A stretch of 64,000 nucleotides of DNA, taken from positions 1 to 64,000 of the forward strand of contig JANQJF010000081.1 of the NCBI GenBank assembly GCA_028281765.1, given 5' to 3'. Every line of letters begins with the position of its first letter. The first letter of the stretch is position 1. Below the pieces are notes generated by a model, which was not told the origin of the DNA, did no database searches, and saw only the letters and a list, made by a program, of their open reading frames with translations. The position numbers and the translations under genes are program-made. This DNA comes from Planctomycetota bacterium (GTDB lineage Bacteria; Planctomycetota; UBA1135; UBA2386). Shown here piece after piece: positions 57,583 through 64,000 of this stretch.

Positions 57583-58365
57583 ATGGACTTGTCCGAGATC
57601 CGAGAGTTCATCCTCAGCGAACCCGACGTGGACAAGACACGCTCGCCGGGGGACAAGATGTTCGTCGACTCCGAAGAGCAGTACTACGGGATCGGGCTCT
57701 CGGCGTTGCGGGTCATCCGACTCGCGCTCATCTGCGCGGGACGGACGGGCAGCCGGCGCATCCTCGACTTGCCCTGTGGCCACGGTCGTGTCATGCGCTA
57801 CTTGCGAGCCGAGTTTCCGGACGCGGAGATCGTCGGATGCGAGCTGGAACGTGACGGCGCCGACTACTGCGCGAAGGCCTTCGGAGCGATTCCCATTTAC
57901 TCCGATCCGGACCTGACGAAGGTAGAGATCGACGGGACGTTCGATCTCATCTTCAGTGGCTCGCTGGTCACGCATTTCGGCGCGCCTCAGTGGCTCGAGG
58001 CCATGCGATTGTTCGAGTCCGTGCTCGAGCCGGGAGGTCTCCTGGTCTTCACGACGCATGGCCGAACGACAGAGGCGTTCATGCGCAATGGGCTGGACTA
58101 CGCGATGAGAGACCAACTCGAGAACATGCTCGCTGCAGCCGCATCGGAGGGGTTTGCCTACAACGACTACGAACACATGCCCGGGGCGAATTGGGGTATT
58201 TCGCTTTCTCGTCCACACTGGGTGGTTCGCGGAATGGAGGCGTTCTCCGGGCTTCGACTGTTGAGTTTCACCGAGGGCGGGTGGATGCGGCATCAAGACG
58301 TCGCGGTCTACGAGAAGCTACGAACGGATCGATTCGAAGGGCGCCCGTCCGCGGACGAGTTCTGA
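57583..58365 (+). CDS. SAM-dependent methyltransferase
   Basis: A 260-residue class I methyltransferase. RRILDLPCGHGRVMRYLRAE is motif I. The acidic end of strand two is IVGCELERDGADYC. FDLIFSGSLVTHF follows, then the LEPGGLLVFTTHGR loop. The composition is somewhat less GC-rich than that of its neighbours. The substrate is unknown. A TAGTCT hexamer lies six bases before the ATG, and no Shine-Dalgarno sequence is seen. Confidence 0.82.
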   Translation: MDLSEIREFILSEPDVDKTRSPGDKMFVDSEEQYYGIGLSALRVIRLALICAGRTGSRRILDLPCGHGRVMRYLRAEFPDAEIVGCELERDGADYCAKAFGAIPIYSDPDLTKVEIDGTFDLIFSGSLVTHFGAPQWLEAMRLFESVLEPGGLLVFTTHGRTTEAFMRNGLDYAMRDQLENMLAAAASEGFAYNDYEHMPGANWGISLSRPHWVVRGMEAFSGLRLLSFTEGGWMRHQDVAVYEKLRTDRFEGRPSADEF

Positions 58366-58533
58366 GCGAACCGCGACGCTCGCCTGCGAAGGGGCCGCAG
58401 GTGCCCTTGCGGACGGGGTTGTGTGCCCTGGCCGGCTTCGTACGTGGCGCGAGGGCTGCCGGCTTCGCCCGAATCGGCTAGACTTGCGAGGCGGTCTCGC
58501 CACCGCCAGCCTCCCTGCCGCCCACCCCAGCCC

Positions 58534-59697
58534 ATGTTCCGCGTCTTCCTCTTCGCGTCGCTGAGCGCCGGCGTTGCCGTCGCGCAGGCAAACCACTGCG
58601 AAGTCAAACGCAACAACGGTCCGTGCTTCTACGTGTCGGGCACGCCGGATCCGATCACCTGGCGGCTCTACAACAATCCCGGCTACGCGCCGCCGGGCTA
58701 CTGGTCGGGCGCGGGGGTCATTGCGGGCGCCGTCACTTGGCGGTGGATCCCGAGTCCGGTCAACCTCCGCTGGGAAGAGCGCGAAGTCACGGGCTACTAC
58801 GTGTGGCTGCGACCGACGGCCTCGACGCAGGCGTTTCCGTCGACGGGCTACATCCCGGACTTCTTCATGCACGCGGTGCGGCAGCGCGCGGACGGCGGGT
58901 TCGAACCGGACCCGGCGCGGCCGCCGATGCTGGCGTTGCCGGGCGTGTCCGCGCCGTTCCTCAACGAGGGCGCGTATCGCGCGCGCAGCGTCCTCGGCGC
59001 GCCCGTGACCGCCGTGCACCCGCCCGCGTATCCGCACGCCTCTGAGGTCTGCTACAGCTACGCGTGGCAGGGCGGCGAGCACCGGTTCCAGCAGGGCGCG
59101 CAGGGGCTCGTCGGGACGACCACCGAAAACCCGTGGTTCGTGCCGACGTGGGGCTGGCTCGAGCCGAGTGGGCAGCCACACGTCGTCGACCAGCTCGTCG
59201 AGGTCGGGCAGTATTCGACTCTATGGGGTTCGTACTACGAGGACGAGCCGTCGCTCAACGCGGAGTCCGACTACGCGCACATGCGGCTCAATCCGCCGCA
59301 GCCGCCACTGTTCACGGGCTGCAACGACGGCGCCGGTCGGTCGGATCTCAGCGTGCGGGGAGTCGCGATCGGCTGGAACGTGTCCGCGGGTCTGAGCCAT
59401 GCCGGCGACACGGTCGTCCCGCTCTTCAATTACTCGCCGTCGATCCCGACGAGTTCGGTCTCGTTCCTCGGCACCGAACTCGAGGTCGACGTCAACAATC
59501 CGCTGCTCGGCCAGATGGCCGTCATCGGCTACTGGGGAACGCTCGACGCGGCTGGAGACTACGACGGGGCGCGCTACCCGTTCTCGGCCGTCACCGATCC
59601 GGCGTTCCTGCACTGGTATCTCGGGATGGAGTTCGTCGTGCTGACCCAGACCGGCATCGGTCCGTCGACGCAGTCGCACTGGGTGAAGATCGAATGA
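58534..59697 (+). CDS. Secreted protein of unknown function, 387 residues
   Basis: A signal peptide (FRVFLFASLSAGVAVAQA) opens the protein at the ATG at 58534. The mature part is rich in aromatic residues, Gly and Pro, with a beta-sheet pattern (NNPGYAPPGYWSGAGVIAG, CYSYAWQGGEHRFQQGAQGL). Four or more cysteines are present. I do not recognise the family; the style resembles planctomycete secreted proteins with jelly-roll folds. Its stop overlaps the start of the next gene by four bases (ATGA), so the pair is co-translated. Confidence 0.65.
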   Translation: MFRVFLFASLSAGVAVAQANHCEVKRNNGPCFYVSGTPDPITWRLYNNPGYAPPGYWSGAGVIAGAVTWRWIPSPVNLRWEEREVTGYYVWLRPTASTQAFPSTGYIPDFFMHAVRQRADGGFEPDPARPPMLALPGVSAPFLNEGAYRARSVLGAPVTAVHPPAYPHASEVCYSYAWQGGEHRFQQGAQGLVGTTTENPWFVPTWGWLEPSGQPHVVDQLVEVGQYSTLWGSYYEDEPSLNAESDYAHMRLNPPQPPLFTGCNDGAGRSDLSVRGVAIGWNVSAGLSHAGDTVVPLFNYSPSIPTSSVSFLGTELEVDVNNPLLGQMAVIGYWGTLDAAGDYDGARYPFSAVTDPAFLHWYLGMEFVVLTQTGIGPSTQSHWVKIE

Positions 59698-60167
59698 TGC
59701 GCGCGATCGGAATCGTGCTGATCGCGGCGGGTGCCATCGCATTCATGGCTTCGCAGGATGACGGCGTCGCGACTGCGCCGGTCGTCGTCGAAGCGGAGTC
59801 GAAGATCGAACCGGTGCCGCTCGCCGACCGCGCCGAGGCGCCGGGTTCGTTCCTGCAGCAGCGCGTCGCGCGCGTCGACGCGGGTATTCCGTGTCCTGAC
59901 GGCACGTTTCTGCCGCCGCTCAACGGCGTGCGACCCGGCGACCCGATCCCGGCGATGCGGCGAGAGGCGTACATGGCACCGCTCGGGGACGTCGTCGGCA
60001 TGTGGACCGACGAGGACGGCCTGGCGTGGTGGGTATTCGAGGACGGCTCCGCGGTGTCGACGCGGTGGGTGACGATCGACGTGGCGGATGGGAGCACGGT
60101 GACGACGGTGCGGCTCGATCAGATGGACTCGATGGGGGACGGATTCGCGGTCGCCGGGGGGCGTTGA
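59694..60167 (+). CDS. Small membrane-anchored or secreted protein, 157 residues
   Basis: It begins MMRAIGIVLIAAGAIAFMAS, a single hydrophobic segment that may be an uncleaved anchor or a signal. The rest is soluble with an IPCPDGTFLPPLNGVRPGDP stretch and a Trp-rich EDGLAWWVFEDGSAVSTRWV strand. The family is unknown. ATG at 59694 (overlapping the upstream stop) or 59697 are both possible. A hairpin terminator follows the stop. It is probably a partner of the preceding secreted protein. Confidence 0.65.
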   Translation: MMRAIGIVLIAAGAIAFMASQDDGVATAPVVVEAESKIEPVPLADRAEAPGSFLQQRVARVDAGIPCPDGTFLPPLNGVRPGDPIPAMRREAYMAPLGDVVGMWTDEDGLAWWVFEDGSAVSTRWVTIDVADGSTVTTVRLDQMDSMGDGFAVAGGR

Positions 60168-60173
60168 GGGAGA

Positions 60174-60195
60174 GGTGCCGCCGCGGGACGGCACC
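60174..60195. terminator. Hairpin between convergent genes
   Basis: Seven-base perfect arms (60174-60180 and 60189-60195), seven bases after the plus-strand stop and upstream of the convergent minus-strand stop. No T-run. Confidence 0.5.
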
Positions 60196-60231
60196 CGCAG
60201 TTCGTCGGCGCCGCACCGCGGCGGCCCCGAT

Positions 60232-62112
60232 CTACCGGTAGAACTCGCTGAAGAACCGCGGCGGCGGAGGCGTGCGCTCCGCGGCGATCTCGTCACGCCA
60301 ACTCTTGGTACCCACCTCCGTCAGGCGCACGAACTCGCGATAGTTCAGCATCGCTCCGACGTGCACGGTCGGCACGTCGTCGATCGGCAGGATCACGAGC
60401 AGCGCGAGAGGGCGGGTGACGCCGACGTGGAGATGGCCCACGCCCGGAGCACTCGCCACGGGCGCGACGACACCGTGGTCGTCGTCAGGCGTGGTGTGCT
60501 CGTTTCCGTACTCGCGAGCCATGGCCAGCATCGCCGGCATCGCGAGGAGCAGCTCGCGTTGTGCCTCGCTGAGCCGGCGGCCGCTGAGCTGTGCGTCGGC
60601 GATCTCGGCGAGCTGGGCCGAGACGCTGCTGAGTTCTTCGATGCGGATCCCGGCGAGCCCGCGACGGTACCACCCCCAGGCCTCGCGATCCGCGTCGCTC
60701 GCGTCGGCGGGCGCGGCTGCTACCTCCACGAGGCGCATCCACGACTGTCGTGTCGTGGCGCGGCCGAGGCAAATCCGTAACAGCCGGTTCTGCTCGGCGC
60801 CGAGTGTGCGGACCTGTGCCTGGGTCAGCCCTCGGATCTCGGGCAGCCGGCGACGGCGTCCAGCCAGATCGATCATCTGGCGCACGTCGGCGGCGCGCTC
60901 GGTGTCGGTCCTTCCGTCCGACACCGTGTCGCGCCACGCCAAGAGCTCCTCGCAGCAGCGCGCGAGCGCACGGAAGAATCCGGGGTACGGCGAGACCCGC
61001 ATCTCCGGAGGGTCGGCGCGGAGAAGCGTCACTCGCAGGGCGTGCGAGCGGAACGCGTGGCGTGTGCACGCCCACGCCGCGAGTTGGGTCGCCGCTTGCT
61101 TGAGCGCGAAGCTCTCCGTGTGGAACACTGTGGCCGCCCGCGGATCGGTCGCTTGGAGCTCCCGCAACGCATCGAGCCAACGGCCGTGCACGGACGGCCA
61201 GGAGGCGAGTGTCTCGCCGAGCGGGGGACGTCGCGACAGTTGAAGCGCACGCAGACCCGAATCGGATCGAAGCGGGCCCGACGCGAGGATGTGCAGACCG
61301 GTCATGTCGCGGCCGGTCGCGTTCGCTCGTTCGAGCAAAGTCGAGAACGGGTTCTCGTGGGCGCAGAGGACCGAGCGCGACGGTTGCTCTCCGTCACGCG
61401 GTCCGACCAGGGCGTCCCACGGTGCGGACAGTGCGCCGAGGAGCCGCGACAGCTCCGCATCGCGGCGGCACGCTTGCCACGTCCGGTGCGCGCGTCGTCC
61501 GTCGTCGCTGGTGTCGAACGACGCGTCTTGCAGCATCGAACGCACGACGCGCAGCGCCTCGACTTCGCCACGCGCGTCGCGTGCCATCCAGGTCGGGACC
61601 GCGGATTGTCCGGGCACGACGACGACGTCGTCGTCGCCGCGCAGCAGAGCGGCTGCGGTTCGGGCGATGCGCTCCGAGCCGGCGCCGGTCGGGATCGGTT
61701 CGCCGAGAACCGCGAGCGCGACCGACGCGATCTCGACGAGCGCATACGCTCCGTCGGTGGAGGAAGCGACTTCGCGCAGGCGTGAGAGCAAGCGTACCCA
61801 CACCGTGCGCCGAGAGCGCCAGGCGTCGGCGACCATTCGATCGAGGTTGAACGTGTACCAGTCGATCAACGCATCCGTGGTCAAGAAGTGCGGGTGGTCG
61901 CCCGGACGATACGCCTGGTAGATTTGCAACCACGGCGCTCCGCCGTTCAGCGATCGCGAGTCGGTCGCGACGAATCCGTCCTCCAGCAGCTTCGCGCGCG
62001 CCGATGCAGGGATCTCGAGTTCCTCGATACCGCGGACCTCGGCTGCGTCGTACGGCTGGGCCGTGCCGTACGTGGCCAGGGTCAACACGGCGAATGTCGG
62101 AAGTCGACGCAT
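60232..62112 (-). CDS. DUF3160-like secreted protein
   Basis: A 626-residue protein with a short signal (RLPTFAVLTLATYGTAQ). KLLEDGFVATDSRSLN and the HPHFLTTDALIDWYTFNLDRMVAD stretch resemble DUF3160. A region of Arg/Ala-rich helices follows, and the C-terminus (VGAMLNYREFVRLTEVGTKS, then DEIAAERTPPPPRFFSEFYR) has the conserved YxEF-type ending of that family. The function is unknown. It is three bases downstream of the pnp stop and so probably co-transcribed, though no link is evident. Confidence 0.6.
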   Translation of the reverse strand: MRRLPTFAVLTLATYGTAQPYDAAEVRGIEELEIPASARAKLLEDGFVATDSRSLNGGAPWLQIYQAYRPGDHPHFLTTDALIDWYTFNLDRMVADAWRSRRTVWVRLLSRLREVASSTDGAYALVEIASVALAVLGEPIPTGAGSERIARTAAALLRGDDDVVVVPGQSAVPTWMARDARGEVEALRVVRSMLQDASFDTSDDGRRAHRTWQACRRDAELSRLLGALSAPWDALVGPRDGEQPSRSVLCAHENPFSTLLERANATGRDMTGLHILASGPLRSDSGLRALQLSRRPPLGETLASWPSVHGRWLDALRELQATDPRAATVFHTESFALKQAATQLAAWACTRHAFRSHALRVTLLRADPPEMRVSPYPGFFRALARCCEELLAWRDTVSDGRTDTERAADVRQMIDLAGRRRRLPEIRGLTQAQVRTLGAEQNRLLRICLGRATTRQSWMRLVEVAAAPADASDADREAWGWYRRGLAGIRIEELSSVSAQLAEIADAQLSGRRLSEAQRELLLAMPAMLAMAREYGNEHTTPDDDHGVVAPVASAPGVGHLHVGVTRPLALLVILPIDDVPTVHVGAMLNYREFVRLTEVGTKSWRDEIAAERTPPPPRFFSEFYR

Positions 62113-62115
62113 CCG

Positions 62116-64000
62116 TCAGAACTCGACCAAGGCCTCGTCCACCCCGAGCGCGGCACGGATCGAAAGCTTGAGCTTGCCTTTGTCGTCGACTCCGAGCACG
62201 CGCACCCGCACTTCCTTGTCCTGTGGGAATTCGTCGGGCTCGGCCTTGCCGCCGCGCTGGTTGTCGCGCAGCTCGTTGTTCGGGACCAGTCCCTCGACGA
62301 CGTCGTTGATGCGGACGAACACGCCGAAGTCCTTCGCACCGGTTACGCGGCCTGTGTAGTACTTGCCGCTCTCGACGATGCCGGCGGACTTGCCGACGGC
62401 CTTGAGCGCCTTCGTGGCCGTGGCTTCGTCGGCCGCGTAGATGTGCACGACGCCCTCGTCGTCGACGCTCACGCGCGCGCCGGTCGAGGCCTGGATACCC
62501 TTGATGTTCGAGCCGCGCGGGCCGACCAGCACGCTGATCGAATCGGGAGTGATCGCGGTGCGGATCGCGCGCGGGGCGTACTTCGGCAGCACCTCGGCCG
62601 GTCCTTCGAGAGTCTTCGCCATCTCGGCGAGGATGTGCTCGATCCCGTCGACCGCCTGGTCGAGCGCTTGCCCGAGGATGTCGAAGTCGAGTCCACCGAT
62701 CTTGTTGTCGAGCTGCAGCGCGGTGATGCCTTCCGCTGTCCCGACGACCTTGAAGTCCATGTCGCCGAGATGATCCTCGTCGCCGAGGATGTCGGACAGG
62801 ATCGCGGTGCGCTCGCCATCGGTGACGAGGCCCATCGCGATGCCGGCGACCGGGCGCGCGAGCGGCACGCCCGCGTGCAGCATCGCGAGGCAGCCGCCAC
62901 AGACCGTCGCCATCGACGAGGAACCGTTGCTCTCGGAGATCTCGGACTCGACCCGCAGCGTGTACGGGAACGCGTCGAACGCGGGCACGACCGCGGCGAG
63001 GCCGCGCCGTGCGAGGTTGCCGTGGCCGATCTCGCGGCGACCCGGGCCGCGCAGTGGGCGGCACTCCCCGACCGAGTAGGGCGGGAAGTTGTAGTGGAGG
63101 ATGAAGTGTTCGCGCCGCTCGCCGCCGAGTTCGAACACCCGCAGGCCGTCTTCGGCCGTGCCGAGCGTGCACGTCACCAAAGCCTGCGTCTCGCCACGCG
63201 TGAAGATCGACGACCCGTGCGCGCGTGGGAGCCACCCGACTTCGCTCCAGATCGGGCGGATGTCTTTCGGGCCGCGGCCGTCGATCCGCCGGCCGTCGCG
63301 CAGGATCTCGTCGCGGACGAGCGCCGCCTTGCGCTTGCCGAACGCGGCGCGCAGCGGCTCGTGGTCCGCGTCGTCCTCGACCGCCGCTAGCATCGCGTCC
63401 CGTGCCGCGTCCACGGCGTCGTGACGCTCGGCCTTGCGGGCGACTCGGAGTGCCGTCGTCAGTGCCTGCTCCGCGCTCTCGGGGATCTCGGGTAGCTCCG
63501 GGGCGGGAGGCACCTCGGCCTTCGGCTTCCCCGCGGCGTCGCGCAACTCGTCACAGACTTTCTGCGCACGAGTCAGCCAGTCGAGTGCCTGCTCGAGCGC
63601 TTCGCGACAGAGCTGGGGTGTGGCCTCGCCCGCTTCCCCTTCGACCATCACGAGACCGTCCGGTCCCGCGCTGACGACGAAGTCGAGTTCGCAGCTCTCC
63701 CGCGTCGCGTGCGTTGCGAACGCGGACCAAGAGTCGTTCGATCGCACGATGCGCAGCCCCGCGACCGGTCCGGCGGCGGGCGCTTCGCTGATGTGGACCG
63801 CGGCGCACGCGCCGAGCAGCGCGAGCGAGGTCAGGTCGGCCTGCGGGTCGGCCGACAGCACGCTGACCTGGACCTGGACTTCACTCGTGTAGGTCTTCGG
63901 GAAGAGCGAGCGGATCGTTCGGTCGATCAGGCGGCAGATCAGCACCTCGTGATCGGTGATTCGGCCTTCTCGACGCGTGACGTTGCCGGGGATCGAGCCG
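62116..64000 (-). CDS. pnp: Polynucleotide phosphorylase, 5' end outside window
   Basis: At least 628 residues; the frame is open to the right edge, and an N-terminal part of about 80 residues is missing. The visible start GSIPGNVTRREGR then ICRLIDRTIRSLFP belongs to the first RNase PH domain. The helical linker is about 155-230 of the visible chain. The second core has RPLRGPGRREIGHG, the GDMDFK motif and TALQLDNKIGG with the catalytic Asp and Lys. KH (SVLVGPRGSNIKGIQASTGA) and S1 (TGRVTGAKDFGVFVRINDVV) domains end the protein. It degrades RNA 3' to 5' by phosphorolysis. Confidence 0.95.
   Translation of the reverse strand, partial: GSIPGNVTRREGRITDHEVLICRLIDRTIRSLFPKTYTSEVQVQVSVLSADPQADLTSLALLGACAAVHISEAPAAGPVAGLRIVRSNDSWSAFATHATRESCELDFVVSAGPDGLVMVEGEAGEATPQLCREALEQALDWLTRAQKVCDELRDAAGKPKAEVPPAPELPEIPESAEQALTTALRVARKAERHDAVDAARDAMLAAVEDDADHEPLRAAFGKRKAALVRDEILRDGRRIDGRGPKDIRPIWSEVGWLPRAHGSSIFTRGETQALVTCTLGTAEDGLRVFELGGERREHFILHYNFPPYSVGECRPLRGPGRREIGHGNLARRGLAAVVPAFDAFPYTLRVESEISESNGSSSMATVCGGCLAMLHAGVPLARPVAGIAMGLVTDGERTAILSDILGDEDHLGDMDFKVVGTAEGITALQLDNKIGGLDFDILGQALDQAVDGIEHILAEMAKTLEGPAEVLPKYAPRAIRTAITPDSISVLVGPRGSNIKGIQASTGARVSVDDEGVVHIYAADEATATKALKAVGKSAGIVESGKYYTGRVTGAKDFGVFVRINDVVEGLVPNNELRDNQRGGKAEPDEFPQDKEVRVRVLGVDDKGKLKLSIRAALGVDEALVEF

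Noticed and set aside
61394-63235. A 613-codon minus-strand frame overlapping pnp and the DUF3160-like gene
   Set aside because: It is Arg-rich shadow sequence spanning two real genes in another frame.
1-64000. CRISPR arrays, tRNA or rRNA genes, insertion sequences, prophage
   Set aside because: No regularly spaced repeats, cloverleaf or rRNA-like sequence, transposase or phage structural motif was recognised by eye; short RNA genes could still be missed.

Overview
The window is GC-rich bacterial chromosome, about two thirds or more G+C by eye. It most likely comes from a member of the Planctomycetota or a close PVC-superphylum relative. The evidence is the PVC-type small basic protein (52179-52433), an ECF sigma factor fused to a membrane segment and carboxypeptidase-regulatory-like repeats (15151-18318), STN-type secretins beside ExbB/ExbD and tetratricopeptide proteins, a MamK-type actin, and several secreted proteins with no recognisable family. 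I saw no rRNA, tRNA, CRISPR array, insertion sequence or prophage.

Layout. 126-2426: a thioredoxin-fold membrane protein and a secreted D-aminoacylase-type amidohydrolase. 2765-8371: a tightly overlapped tripartite efflux operon (TolC-like, long MacA-like adaptor, ABC ATPase, MacB-like permease). 8547-11805: stand-alone CoaB overlapping FtsK. 11885-18318: radical SAM/SPASM protein, beta-propeller protein, sigma-factor fusion. 18530-24484: an FtsK-like protein with the membrane and gamma domains but no motor, then DnaB, then BamA. 24703-29564: a DUF1963 protein of different composition, a small hypothetical, then hutH and hutU. 29807-32452: a three-gene cassette of a CpsD/MinD-like ATPase, a coiled-coil protein and a MamK-like actin, closed by a terminator. 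33140-46485: a minus-strand envelope locus with two paralogous secretin lipoproteins, two repeat proteins and an ExbB-ExbD-ExbD motor. 46847-51346: family 4-type uracil-DNA glycosylase, DUF481 outer-membrane protein, and a TMTC-like membrane glycosyltransferase with TPRs. 51456-60167: a mixed plus-strand run including the small basic protein, an aminotransferase, queE, a PilZ protein, a YaiL-like protein, two methyltransferases and secreted unknowns. 60232-64000: a DUF3160-like protein and polynucleotide phosphorylase, which runs off the right edge.

The genes suggest three themes. The first is envelope building and transport: BamA, the efflux pump, and secretins that may be powered by an Exb motor. 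The second is chromosome and cell-cycle machinery: FtsK, a motorless FtsK-like partner, DnaB, and an actin/ATPase cassette. The third is ordinary metabolism and repair. Several free-standing genes carry a TAnnnT hexamer 6-8 bases before the ATG and no Shine-Dalgarno sequence, so leaderless transcription may be common here.

The best candidates for an undescribed system are the actin/ATPase/coiled-coil cassette, the motorless FtsK-like protein, and the secretin-TPR-ExbBD operon. All functions are inferred from motifs read by eye; no database search was run.
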